From positions 1 to 37,506 of the forward strand of contig CAKZPK010000414.1 in assembly GCA_937139035.1 (NCBI GenBank): a stretch of DNA of 37,506 bases. Direction: 5' to 3'. Under the pieces are notes generated by a model, which was not told the origin of the DNA, did no database searches, and was given only the letters and a program-made list of their open reading frames with translations. The position numbers were made by a program, and so were the translations under genes. This stretch comes from an uncultured Crocinitomix sp. (GTDB lineage: Bacteria > Bacteroidota > Bacteroidia > Flavobacteriales_D > Crocinitomicaceae). This document shows, piece by piece, positions 17,694 to 25,942 of the stretch. Position 1 is the first letter of the stretch. Every line of letters starts with the position of its first letter.

Positions 17694-18914
17694 TTAAAGC
17701 TTCAATTTCTTTTTTAAATCTTTAGAAAGAGCGTCTTTATGTAAATAGATATTAATTGTCTTGTTTTTGAAGTATGCTTCAGATGCATAAAAATATCCAT
17801 CACAATCATTTGTAGTACCCCAAGAGTTTTTAACCAATAAATATTTAGTTCCTTTTTGATCTTTATACAAACCTACTGCATGCATTCCATGATCATCTGT
17901 AGTTTGCTTATTATCATAACCAACCTGACGAGATTCTTGTGTAATCACTTCCTCTTCAACTGGCTCCATAAAGCAATTTGCTTGTTTTTCTGCACCTGCA
18001 TCTGAAAAGTTTTTATTGTCTTTACCTTTAGTCACAATTGTTGACTTGTCCTTTGGAACAACAGCTAAACCAGATCTAAAGTCGAAATAACTTTCAGAAA
18101 CATCTGCTGCCCAAGCAAAAGTATATCCTTCTTCAAGTGCATGAGTTGCAGCACCCCAAAAATCATCTAGCGGTACATTGTAAGACTTGTCCCAAACCCA
18201 GTTATCAGCAATTGCCAATTGACACTCTGAATAGAATGGGTGATTTGAAAATGATGTTAATGAAACATAATCATCCATATCCAACCCAAGTTCATCTCTA
18301 TATGTAATTGGATTATACTCTTTTCCTTCTACCGTAAATTTGAAATCTTCAACATTTTCAGGAATCTCACCTAAGTAAGCATTTAAAACCCCTCTTAATG
18401 CATTTTTCCAAGTACTTGAAAGTGTTCTACCACGCGACAATCCTTTTCTGGCATTTAAAACACCATCCATAGTTCCTTTCAAAATTTCAGATAACTCAGC
18501 GTGCGAATGTTTTTCAGTTCCGTAGTTCAATCCATCAAATACTTCAGCCGGAACAATACCATAACGTCTTATTACCCATGGAATATCATGAAATGCTCCA
18601 CCTTCGTCAAAATTAGTATTCCCGTCTGTACGAATATATTTATCTGCTTTACCTAAATAAGCCTGATAAACAATATACATTTCAGCCAGATTATGTCCTT
18701 CTTTGCCCAATCGACCCAATTCAGATTCAAAAAATGAAAGAGCTGAGAAACTCCAACATGTCCCTGTATATCCTTGTGATAAAACTGGAGTAGCATCTAA
18801 ATGTACTAACTCTTCAAATTTATAATCACTTCCTTCTTTGTTGGTCGAATATTCCTGTGCTACCAGAGACATTGATCCTAGTAAAAATGCACCAATTGCA
18901 ATGTATTTTTTCAT
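17694..18914 (-). CDS. Secreted C1 (papain/bleomycin hydrolase-like) cysteine peptidase
   Basis: 406 residues with a signal peptide (cleavage after about residue 19, SLVAQ), so the enzyme acts in the periplasm or outside. Active site: oxyanion Gln47 and nucleophile Cys53 in LSQGYTGTCWSFSA; His342 in DDHGMHAVG; Asn363 in LLVKNSWG. The motif arrangement (HxM...G followed by KNSWG) matches the aminopeptidase C/bleomycin hydrolase branch rather than plain papain. Intracellular PepC lacks a signal peptide, so a different substrate is likely. No T9SS sorting domain is seen; the C-terminus is a Lys-rich tail. The upstream region (18915-19106, 192 bp) contains a short hairpin AGGGAA / TTCCCT and a TATCTTTA near-match to the -7 box. 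Confidence 0.9.
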   Translation of the reverse strand: MKKYIAIGAFLLGSMSLVAQEYSTNKEGSDYKFEELVHLDATPVLSQGYTGTCWSFSALSFFESELGRLGKEGHNLAEMYIVYQAYLGKADKYIRTDGNTNFDEGGAFHDIPWVIRRYGIVPAEVFDGLNYGTEKHSHAELSEILKGTMDGVLNARKGLSRGRTLSSTWKNALRGVLNAYLGEIPENVEDFKFTVEGKEYNPITYRDELGLDMDDYVSLTSFSNHPFYSECQLAIADNWVWDKSYNVPLDDFWGAATHALEEGYTFAWAADVSESYFDFRSGLAVVPKDKSTIVTKGKDNKNFSDAGAEKQANCFMEPVEEEVITQESRQVGYDNKQTTDDHGMHAVGLYKDQKGTKYLLVKNSWGTTNDCDGYFYASEAYFKNKTINIYLHKDALSKDLKKKLKL

Positions 18915-19106
18915 TTTAGTGTTTTTTGTTTTTATGAGATGAGGGAATTGTTTTCCCTGACATTTCCTATCAATAATTATGCTAAAGATAAAAAAACTTA
19001 TGCTGAATTAAGCTGAAAATAGGGTAAGGTGGCTTAAAAAGGGATAAATGTTTGGTTAATAGGATGAATGGAAAAATTGAGGATAACAATAGCAACCTTT
19101 TTTCAA

Positions 19107-19520
19107 TTATAAAAGTTTGATTTCGACACTGCCGTCATCCGTATTAATTTCAATCCAATCATCCTCCTTAGAAGGAATGCTACTTGTAAGGCTTTCATTG
19201 TTTTCATATAATGATAAAGCCAATTTCCCTAAAACAACTTTCATTTCATAACGATCCTGTCCGCTAATTCCTAAATGGGCAGTTGTTTCAATAAACCCTC
19301 TCTCTTTTACTTTTTCAATGGATAAATAGTCTGCATTAACCTGTGCATTGTAATATGGCGCCCAAGAAACACCATCACACCAAAACCTTTTTAATTCAGG
19401 ATCATTGCAATGATCAAAGACATAACATAGCGTATACTCTAATTCTTCGCAAAAATCTTGATTGAATGATGGACTATAACTTGGCGTCACAAATAGACTT
19501 ACCTTTTTGGAATGGAACAA
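19107..19520 (-). CDS. Unknown protein, 137 residues
   Basis: No signal peptide or membrane helix; mixed acidic protein with many aromatic residues and a C-terminal beta-hairpin-like tail (DDWIEINTDDGSVEIKLL). I do not recognise a family. The frame starts with TTG at 19520, one base after the stop of the HU-CCDC81/SPOR gene; no in-frame ATG exists before the middle of the protein (YEMKV), so TTG or another rare start must be used. The tight spacing suggests translational coupling to the SPOR gene and a related function. Confidence is that it is a real gene, not in function. Confidence 0.6.
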   Translation of the reverse strand: MFHSKKVSLFVTPSYSPSFNQDFCEELEYTLCYVFDHCNDPELKRFWCDGVSWAPYYNAQVNADYLSIEKVKERGFIETTAHLGISGQDRYEMKVVLGKLALSLYENNESLTSSIPSKEDDWIEINTDDGSVEIKLL

Positions 19521-19521
19521 T

Positions 19522-20694
19522 TTACTTTTTCAAAATCCAACCAGAAAACCCGTTGTCTTTGAATGTACTTAAATTTTCTTTTGCTTCTGAACGGTTCGTA
19601 TAATCACCTGCTGTAACACGGTACAAACCTTTGTTTAAATCTAAGACTTTAGCTGAATAGCCGTCCTTGATTAACTCATTTACAAAATTATCAGCATTTG
19701 CCTTTACAGAAAAACAACCTCCAATTACATGGTAAGGAAACTCTGCAATTTCATTTGTAACTGGCGTGCTTATTGCTGCTTCCTCAACCGGAAGGTCTGT
19801 AGCGGTTTTATCTAATTTAATTGGAATGTATAACTCGTCATCAAACTGATAATTGTAAACTGTTACATTATCACTTAAACTACCCGTTAAATCCTCCCAA
19901 CTGGTTGTTTCTTCAATTTCAACCGTTTCAAAAGTTGCCGTACGCGACTCATATGTTCGTTCTGGCGATTGTTTTATAGGATTAAAATCTGCTATTTGAA
20001 TTTTACCTGTATCAATAAAATCAGTTTCCATTGGAATCCAATAAGCATAGAACAATATTGGCAATGCTGCAGCCACAGCTAAATATCTTAACGTTCTTCT
20101 TTTCTTCGGCGCAATTGGAATTATTTTTTCTTCCTGCTCCTCTACCACTTCAACCTCAATTGGCATTTCGGTTTCAAGTGCAATGATTGGCGTTTCCTTT
20201 TCTTTTTCAACTACAGGCGCTACAATAACAGGTTTTTCAACCACTAGTTTTGGAGCCACAACCTTTTCAACAGGCTTAACAGCGAAGTTTACAAAGCTAA
20301 TACCACTCAAACCATATGCGTTAAGCAATAAATTAACTTCTCGGTTTTGTTCAAAAATTATTTGATTGTCTTGCTGAAACAAAAAACCAACATCACCAAT
20401 CTCTACTCTACCACCCTCTTTTAATTCAACGTTCCATTTATCAACATCTGACGCTATAAGGTCAAGCGCTTGTGGATATGTTACGGCTTGTATTTGTGCA
20501 ACATAATTCCCCAACAACCCATCATTGTTAACCAAATTCGGATTAAATAAAACACTTTTAGATGGAGGAGAAATTCGATTGTTTACACGATCAACAATTG
20601 CCGATTTATAATTGGCGATAAAACCTCCAAATTCGGGCACAATAACACAATTGTGTTTTTGTAGTAACTGTCCTATGTATACTGATAACTCCAT
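19522..20694 (-). CDS. HU-CCDC81 and SPOR domain protein
   Basis: 390 residues. Residues 1-135 resemble the tandem CCDC81-like prokaryotic HU domains (VYIGQLLQKHNCVIVPEFGGF, then the second domain ending LNAYGLSGISFVNF). A Val/Glu/Pro-rich linker follows (about 140-195), then a KKRR stop-transfer signal and one membrane helix (about 203-220), a second linker, and a C-terminal SPOR domain (about 316-390: PYHVIGGCFSVKANADNFVNEL ... YRVTAGDYTNR). SPOR domains bind denuded glycan strands at division sites. The topology predicts the HU-like part in the cytoplasm and SPOR in the periplasm, potentially linking cytoplasmic and cell-wall processes. The architecture is typical of Bacteroidota. An exact TAAATTTG box lies upstream. 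Confidence 0.9.
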   Translation of the reverse strand: MELSVYIGQLLQKHNCVIVPEFGGFIANYKSAIVDRVNNRISPPSKSVLFNPNLVNNDGLLGNYVAQIQAVTYPQALDLIASDVDKWNVELKEGGRVEIGDVGFLFQQDNQIIFEQNREVNLLLNAYGLSGISFVNFAVKPVEKVVAPKLVVEKPVIVAPVVEKEKETPIIALETEMPIEVEVVEEQEEKIIPIAPKKRRTLRYLAVAAALPILFYAYWIPMETDFIDTGKIQIADFNPIKQSPERTYESRTATFETVEIEETTSWEDLTGSLSDNVTVYNYQFDDELYIPIKLDKTATDLPVEEAAISTPVTNEIAEFPYHVIGGCFSVKANADNFVNELIKDGYSAKVLDLNKGLYRVTAGDYTNRSEAKENLSTFKDNGFSGWILKK

Positions 20695-20704
20695 TAATCC
20701 TAAC

Positions 20705-20712
20705 CAAATTTA
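20705..20712 (-). promoter_or_regulatory. TAnnTTTG (-7) box of the SPOR gene
   Basis: The minus strand reads TAAATTTG, ending ten bases before the ATG at 20694. No TTG at the expected -33 distance. A perfect hairpin CTGTTTTT / AAAAACAG (20767-20786) lies further upstream. Confidence 0.4.
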
Positions 20713-20766
20713 AGAATTGTATCTGAGCTTTACGAATTATTAGCGCAAATGTTTCGGTAAAAAGCC

Positions 20767-20786
20767 CTGTTTTTGACTAAAAACAG
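20767..20786. repeat. Perfect 8-base hairpin upstream of the SPOR gene
   Basis: CTGTTTTT, loop of four bases, AAAAACAG. It lies between the terminator at 20857-20897 and the SPOR gene. There is no proper T tract after it on either strand, so it is not an obvious terminator; it may be an operator or a chance AT hairpin. Confidence 0.35.
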
Positions 20787-20856
20787 AGGAATTGAAGCTA
20801 AAAAACTGATTTTGAGTATTCAAAAATTTTGCAAAAGAAAAAAACAAACGAAAAAA

Positions 20857-20897
20857 GGGCTAGCTAAAAATAGAATTAATCTATTTCTAACCAGCCC
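20857..20897 (-). terminator. Rho-independent terminator after the first plug-only gene
   Basis: Long hairpin: GGGCT / AGCCC at the base and an upper stem TAAAAATAGA / TCTATTTCTA with one mismatch. On the minus strand it is followed by six T. It closes the transcript of the gene ending at 20933. Confidence 0.85.
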
Positions 20898-20932
20898 CAG
20901 CTATTGTATTTTAGGAAAGCTTTTCTAGCGAA

Positions 20933-21646
20933 CTAGTTACGCGCTTTCCAAGCGTAGTACAAATCAAAATATCCTTTTGTTTCTAGTACTACTACACCAC
21001 CGGTTGTGTCACCGTATTTTGCAGGAATCCCACCTGTATAAGCTTCTAGTCCTTGTACTGCAACTCCAGGAACACTGCTCATATCATTGGCTTTTACACC
21101 ATCTATATAATAAATTGCATCTCCTGGGCGGGATCCTCTAATAATCACTTCACCCGATCCTTCTTGCTGCTGAATATCTGAACTCATTCCTGCCAACAAT
21201 GCTTTTGGATCTCTAATATTTAAAGAGTGTTCAATGTCTTCTGTCAACACTTTTATTCTAATGATATCTTTTTCAATTTTAACACGATTAAAATCAATAT
21301 AAACAACTCCCATCATATTGTCATTTGTGCAATAAATATCAACAGTTGTAATTCCGTCAGATGTAATTTCAACTCCTCCAACTCGTGTTGAATCAAAACC
21401 ATTTGCAACTGCAAATAAATTATAGGTTCCAGGTTTTAATGCATCAATTTTAAATCTGCCATCCAAATCTGCTTTAGTAAATCGATTTCCAGATTCAGTT
21501 TCAATCCACATTTTAGTTAATGGAATTGCTTTTGTACTGTCCGAAGCTTGATAAACATATCCACTTACGGTTCCTAAACTTACTTGTGCGCTTAAAAGAT
21601 TTACAAATCCTAAAACGGCTATTAATAATGTTATTTTGATCTTCAT
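20933..21646 (-). CDS. Plug-only TonB-receptor-like protein, copy 1
   Basis: 237 residues: signal peptide (ending NLLSAQ, about residue 21), a carboxypeptidase-regulatory-like domain (about 25-110: VSGYVYQASDST, FKIDALKPGTYNL), then a plug-like domain of TonB-dependent receptors (about 145-230: SSDIQQQEGSGEVIIRGSRP, GDAIYYIDGVKANDM, GGIPAKYGDTTGGVVVLETK). The protein ends right after the plug, where a receptor would begin its 600-700 residue barrel; the stop is followed by a strong terminator, so it is not a truncated reading of a full receptor. No TonB box was identified. It is a tandem paralogue of the gene at 21721 and shares an upstream element with it. Function unknown. Confidence 0.85.
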   Translation of the reverse strand: MKIKITLLIAVLGFVNLLSAQVSLGTVSGYVYQASDSTKAIPLTKMWIETESGNRFTKADLDGRFKIDALKPGTYNLFAVANGFDSTRVGGVEITSDGITTVDIYCTNDNMMGVVYIDFNRVKIEKDIIRIKVLTEDIEHSLNIRDPKALLAGMSSDIQQQEGSGEVIIRGSRPGDAIYYIDGVKANDMSSVPGVAVQGLEAYTGGIPAKYGDTTGGVVVLETKGYFDLYYAWKARN

Positions 21647-21677
21647 GATTTTGATTTTTTCTTGTTCTTATTTACTA

Positions 21678-21706
21678 GATGCAACTGGAATATAAATTCC
21701 ATAAAA
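21678..21706 (-). promoter_or_regulatory. Two-block element upstream of plug-only copy 1
   Basis: On the minus strand: TTTTATGG, 15 bases, TGCATC, ending 31 bases before the ATG at 21646. The same two blocks with the same 15-base spacing precede copy 2 (22460-22488). The central 15 bases are mostly different, so the conserved ends look like a recognition site, possibly an alternative sigma promoter. Confidence 0.45.
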
Positions 21707-21720
21707 TAATTTCATTTTTT

Positions 21721-22431
21721 TTAGTGGCTGTATTTCCAAGCATTGTAGAGGTCGAAATAACTCTTTGTTTCTAAAACAATTACACCTCCGGTTGTGTCAC
21801 CATATTTAGCAGGAATTCCGCCAGTATATGCTTCTAATCCTCCAATGGCTGCTCCTGGCACACTACTCATATTATTCATTTTAATTCCATCAACATAATA
21901 TATGGCGTCTCCTGGGCGAGAACCTCTAATAATAATTTCTGAAGTACCTTCAACCATTTGCACATCTGAATTTACTGTGACAACTAAATCCATTGGACTC
22001 TGGATATACGGTGAATGCTCAATATCTTCTAACCGAATTTCGATTTTTGGAATATCGCCAGGAATAAGAATTGGCACATACACATTAACAGGAGGTAATG
22101 CACCATCCATTCCACAATAGGCATTTACTGTTACAATTCCGCTAGGATTTAAAGCTATTCCCGTTATGGTTAGATTGTCATACCCTAAAGACCGTACATT
22201 TAAATTATAAGTTCCAGGTTTAAGCGCATCAATTTTATAATGTCCCTTTTCGTCTGCAATTGAAAACCTGTTTCCAGATTCTGTTTCAATCCAAACTTTT
22301 GCATAAGGAATTACTTCTGTAGAATCTTCCCCGTCATAAACTATCCCACTTATTGTTGCCAAATTGACTTGAGCAATTAACAAGTTTGCAAATAATACAA
22401 TAGCTGTTGTGATTATTACCTTGATTTTCAT
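21721..22431 (-). CDS. Plug-only TonB-receptor-like protein, copy 2
   Basis: Tandem paralogue of the gene at 20933 with the same layout: signal peptide (ending NLLIAQ), regulatory-like beta domain (ISGIVYDGEDST, YKIDALKPGTYNL), a more divergent Pro-rich middle (about 105-130), and a plug-like domain (RGSRPGDAIYYVDGIKMNNM, AYTGGIPAKYGDTTGGV). Identity with copy 1 is very high in the plug and in the block VWIETESGNRF. The start is placed at the second ATG (22431) because the paralogue begins at the equivalent codon; an ATG at 22440 adds three residues. It too ends directly after the plug domain (YFDLYNAWKYSH against YFDLYYAWKARN in copy 1), so the shared ending is inherited, not accidental. Confidence 0.85.
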   Translation of the reverse strand: MKIKVIITTAIVLFANLLIAQVNLATISGIVYDGEDSTEVIPYAKVWIETESGNRFSIADEKGHYKIDALKPGTYNLNVRSLGYDNLTITGIALNPSGIVTVNAYCGMDGALPPVNVYVPILIPGDIPKIEIRLEDIEHSPYIQSPMDLVVTVNSDVQMVEGTSEIIIRGSRPGDAIYYVDGIKMNNMSSVPGAAIGGLEAYTGGIPAKYGDTTGGVIVLETKSYFDLYNAWKYSH

Positions 22432-22459
22432 AACTGACATTTTTTTGTTCAGTTATATG

Positions 22460-22488
22460 GATGCAGGTACTTTTATATTTCCATAAAA
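22460..22488 (-). promoter_or_regulatory. Two-block element upstream of plug-only copy 2
   Basis: On the minus strand: TTTTATGG, 15 bases, TGCATC, ending 28 bases before the ATG at 22431. Same blocks, spacing and near-same distance to the start as at 21678-21706. Confidence 0.45.
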
Positions 22489-22499
22489 AGATTGAATAT

Positions 22500-23177
22500 T
22501 TATTTCAGATGACTCATAATCCCATCAGAAGAAAGAGCATACCATCCCGTTTTAACGCCTATAGTTTGCAAGGCTTCGTTGGTCCAAGCATTGCAAGTAT
22601 TAAACAAATGATAATTTCCTTTTGCTTCATAAAAATTATCATTGTGCCAATACCCTTTATTAGGAATTAATTGAGTTTTATTATCTAATAATTGAAATGA
22701 TTCTTGAATAAAGTCAATTAACTTATTGTGCGCTACGTCATCAATAAAAACAGCCGCAACTGCATCCGACATTTTTGGAGGTTGGCTTAAATAAGCAGCA
22801 TGCATAGCAGTTCCTGAAGGTAAAAAGGCTGCATTAACAGCCGTGCTAAATGTTAAATCGCTCCAATCTGGCGTGTCCAAAAAAAATCCTTTATCTCCCC
22901 AACCAATAGAAACATAATTGAATCCATTTGCTTTGGGATAATCCGAAACTGGAAGTATTGTTTTCCAATCAAACAATTCAGATTCTACGGGTAAGCAAAT
23001 ATCGGTATGCACACCGTTCGTTTTAACATAAATGGTCACATCTCCACTTGTTTGCAAATCACCAACACTAACCAAGTTCCCACTAAAAAACAACCATACA
23101 TAACATACTAAAAATGCCAAAAAGAATTCTAAAAAGTAAAAAACTCCTCGCCGTGTATATTTTAATGCTTTTTTCAT
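22500..23177 (-). CDS. DUF2459 (TIGR02117) family protein
   Basis: 225 residues: Arg/Lys-rich N-terminus, one membrane helix (about residues 12-33), then a periplasmic domain. Family features: IYVKTNGVHTDICLPV (about 49-64), FNYVSIGWGDKGFFLDTPDW, and FNTCNAWTNEALQTIGV near the C-terminus. The conserved Cys in TCNAWT and the His in NGVHTDI recall papain-like or NlpC-like active sites, but this is only a suggestion; the family has no established function. It is divergent from rlmN and lies 69 bp upstream of the plug-only copy 2 on the same strand, which has its own upstream element. Confidence 0.85.
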   Translation of the reverse strand: MKKALKYTRRGVFYFLEFFLAFLVCYVWLFFSGNLVSVGDLQTSGDVTIYVKTNGVHTDICLPVESELFDWKTILPVSDYPKANGFNYVSIGWGDKGFFLDTPDWSDLTFSTAVNAAFLPSGTAMHAAYLSQPPKMSDAVAAVFIDDVAHNKLIDFIQESFQLLDNKTQLIPNKGYWHNDNFYEAKGNYHLFNTCNAWTNEALQTIGVKTGWYALSSDGIMSHLK

Positions 23178-23270
23178 TTCTATAAAACCAACACCATTTC
23201 AAGCGCCTATTCTCCTTAAATTTAAAGATTAAACGTAAATGTGGCTTTATCCGTATGTCATTTTAACTCA

Positions 23271-23305
23271 TTTGTACCGAATTGACTATAGTTTCACTAA
23301 ATTTG
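23271..23305 (+). promoter_or_regulatory. Bacteroidota-type promoter of rlmN
   Basis: TTTG (23271-23274), a 23-base spacer and TAAATTTG (23298-23305); the ATG at 23322 is 16 bases further on. The spacer is at the long end of the usual range; a second TTG at 23282 is too close. Confidence 0.5.
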
Positions 23306-23321
23306 CAAGGGTAAAGGGGTT

Positions 23322-24395
23322 ATGGAAGCACAGAAAAAAAATATTCGCAACATCAGTTTGGATGAACTAATTGAAACTTTAGCAACGCAGGGTGAAAAAA
23401 AGTTCAGAGCAAAACAAGTTTATGAATGGATCTGGAAAAAGGGAGCACACTCCTTTGCAGACATGCGCAACATTTCTAAAAAAGTAATTGACTTTTTAGA
23501 TTCGCAATATTTTATAGATGCGATTCGCATTTCTGATGAGCAACACAGCAATGACCTTACTGTAAAATGTGCATTTAAAAGTTATGACAATCATATTACA
23601 GAAGGAGTATTAATTCCAACTACTTCTAGAATCACTGCCTGCATATCTTCGCAAGTAGGATGCAGTTTAGCGTGCACATTTTGTGCAACTGGTCGTTTAA
23701 AATTAATGCGGAATTTAAGTGGTGGCGAAATCTATGATCAGGTTTTATTACTTACGCGCTTATCGCAAGAAAACTTTAATAAACCATTAAGCAATATTGT
23801 TTTTATGGGAATGGGCGAACCTTTGCTCAACTATAAAAACATGTTGGAAGGAATTGAGAAAATCACCTCAGAACAAGGGCTTGGAATTTCACCAAAACGA
23901 ATTACAGTTTCTACTGCAGGGATTGGAAAAATGATTAAAAAATTGGGAGATGACAATGTTAAATTCAATTTAGCACTATCACTTCATGCTGCAAATGATG
24001 AAAAGCGCAGTAAGATTATGGAAATTAATGATTCCAATAATCTAGAGGTGCTTGCGGATGCTTTACGTTATTTTTATGATAAAACAGGTTCACGCGTTAC
24101 TTTTGAGTATATTATATTCAAAGATTTTAACGATTCATTGGCAGACGCACGAGAATTAGCGGATTTTTGTAAAAATATTCCAGTTAAAATTAATATTATA
24201 GAATATAACCCAATAGACGACGGCGAGTTTCAACAAGCGGATCAGCACAAAGTAGATGTATTTGCTGGATTTTTAGAATCGTTAAACCTAGTAGTTAATG
24301 TTCGCCGTAGTAGAGGAAAAGATATTGACGCAGCTTGCGGACAACTAGCCAATAAAAATGGATCTATTGCGTTAAAGGAAAGAAGTTTGAAATGA
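23322..24395 (+). CDS. rlmN: Dual-specificity 23S rRNA (A2503-C2) and tRNA methyltransferase RlmN
   Basis: 357-residue radical SAM enzyme that methylates C2 of A2503 in 23S rRNA and A37 of some tRNAs. Radical SAM cluster Cys114-x3-Cys118-x2-Cys121 in GCSLACTFCATG; glycine-rich SAM segment FMGMGEPLLN; the C-terminal catalytic Cys339 in DIDAACGQLA (equivalent to E. coli Cys355). N-terminal helical domain with KKFRAKQVYEWIWKKG. All signatures of RlmN, and nothing suggests the Cfr resistance variant. The stop codon overlaps the next gene by four bases (ATGA). Confidence 0.97.
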   Translation: MEAQKKNIRNISLDELIETLATQGEKKFRAKQVYEWIWKKGAHSFADMRNISKKVIDFLDSQYFIDAIRISDEQHSNDLTVKCAFKSYDNHITEGVLIPTTSRITACISSQVGCSLACTFCATGRLKLMRNLSGGEIYDQVLLLTRLSQENFNKPLSNIVFMGMGEPLLNYKNMLEGIEKITSEQGLGISPKRITVSTAGIGKMIKKLGDDNVKFNLALSLHAANDEKRSKIMEINDSNNLEVLADALRYFYDKTGSRVTFEYIIFKDFNDSLADARELADFCKNIPVKINIIEYNPIDDGEFQQADQHKVDVFAGFLESLNLVVNVRRSRGKDIDAACGQLANKNGSIALKERSLK

Positions 24396-25942
24396 AATTA
24401 ATTGTTTGTATCATCATATGTTTGTTTTCGCTGCACAGTTTTGGGCAGGAAGAAGATTCTAGATTGGACAAACCGACCATTGGCCCTCCATTTACAACAC
24501 AGCGCAAAAGCAATTTTGCTGGTTTTATTGGTCAAAACGAAAACACGCTTTTTTTAGTTGATTATTTAGCGATTAATCGTAAAAAGCAAGAACTAACACT
24601 ACGTAGACTTGATGCTAAAACGTTAGAATTAATTGATTCAAAAGATTTATTCAGCATCATTAATGAAGATTTTTACAACGAACCTAACGAGATTTTTTTC
24701 CAGAATAACAGCTTTTACCTATTTTCAACAGTAAATGGCTTAAAGGATAAATTCAATATGGTTCATTTAGAGATTTTCAATGAATATGGCGAAAAGATTA
24801 ATGAGCGTGTGCTAGACACATTGGAGCTAGACGAAACTTACTATTTGAGTGAATCAATTGAGCAAGATGGATTTATCATGCTTACGCACAATAAGTTTTT
24901 AAACAACTTTGAGCAATCCATTGGTTTGCAAACTATTGAAAGCTCGGGAGAAACAGGTTGGAGAACAACAGTAAAATCGCCCAATCTAGTGCAAAACTTA
25001 ACAATAGAGGAAGTTACTTATTCTAAAAATGCGCCTTTATACATTTTGTGTGATTATGGATACGAAGCCGGAACAGGCAGTGTACGTGAGAATAATACTG
25101 ACCTAATTAACAACAAATACGCCTTGTGGGGGTACGATCATCAAAAGGCATTTTTAAAGGAATTTGATTTGCGCTTAAAAAACCGTTGGATTAACGGAAT
25201 TGCAATGGATTATAATTCGAAACATGAACTAGTTATAAGTGGATTCATTAATGAAACTCGCAACCAAACTATTAACGGTGTATTCTCATTAAAAATTGGA
25301 GCAGATTTAGCTTTGATTGGCTCAAATTATTACAAATACAAACGGTCATTTTTTGAAAAATTTGTTGATGCAAAACGTATCGAAAAAACAAAAGAATTAG
25401 AGAACATAAAACTGCGTCAACTCGTTATACTAGAGGACAACTCATATTATATCTTAGGGGAGCACTTTTACCAGTATACCGAGCGTAATTATGATCCAAG
25501 AACCAATATCACAACAACTTCTGAAAACTATAATTACAACTCAATTATAGTTGCTTATTTTGATGAAAATGGCAATCATATGTGGAGTGACCGTGTTCCT
25601 AAATTTCAACATACAGTAAATGATTATGGTTATTTTTCTTCATTCTCTGTGATGCACGCTAATAATGAATTATACCTATTCTTTAACGACACGGAACGGA
25701 ATAATGACTTGGCGGTAAATGATTATTTTAATTATACCACCATGTCAAACAATAGACGTTTTCAAATATCTTATGTACAGATTGGTGAGGATGGCGTAAA
25801 AGGCCGTGGAGCATTAATCAATACGGACAACAATTTTATGTTGCGTGCAAGGCTTAACTATCAAATTGATCCTGATACTTTTTACTTATACGGTGAAATT
25901 GGTAAGTCACGAAAAGTATTTTCAGTAAACGCAATAGATTAG
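24392..25942 (+). CDS. Secreted protein of unknown function, propeller-like
   Basis: 516 residues with a clear signal peptide (ending HSFGQ, residue 19) and no sorting domain, so probably periplasmic. The mature protein has repeating beta-strand segments (LFLVDYLAI, FYLFSTVNG, FIMLTHNKF, ELVISGFINE, SYYILGEHFY, ELYLFFNDT) at about 50-60 residue spacing, suggestive of a beta-propeller. Family not recognised. It overlaps rlmN by four bases, so it is translationally coupled to a housekeeping gene although the functions appear unrelated. Its TAG (25940-25942) interlocks with the TAA of the convergent lipoprotein gene. Confidence 0.75.
   Translation: MKLIVCIIICLFSLHSFGQEEDSRLDKPTIGPPFTTQRKSNFAGFIGQNENTLFLVDYLAINRKKQELTLRRLDAKTLELIDSKDLFSIINEDFYNEPNEIFFQNNSFYLFSTVNGLKDKFNMVHLEIFNEYGEKINERVLDTLELDETYYLSESIEQDGFIMLTHNKFLNNFEQSIGLQTIESSGETGWRTTVKSPNLVQNLTIEEVTYSKNAPLYILCDYGYEAGTGSVRENNTDLINNKYALWGYDHQKAFLKEFDLRLKNRWINGIAMDYNSKHELVISGFINETRNQTINGVFSLKIGADLALIGSNYYKYKRSFFEKFVDAKRIEKTKELENIKLRQLVILEDNSYYILGEHFYQYTERNYDPRTNITTTSENYNYNSIIVAYFDENGNHMWSDRVPKFQHTVNDYGYFSSFSVMHANNELYLFFNDTERNNDLAVNDYFNYTTMSNNRRFQISYVQIGEDGVKGRGALINTDNNFMLRARLNYQIDPDTFYLYGEIGKSRKVFSVNAID

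Noticed and set aside
20933-22431. A frameshifted or truncated TonB receptor.
   Set aside because: Both copies end alike, the stop is followed by a terminator in copy 1 and by another gene's start region in copy 2, and no barrel remnants are seen.
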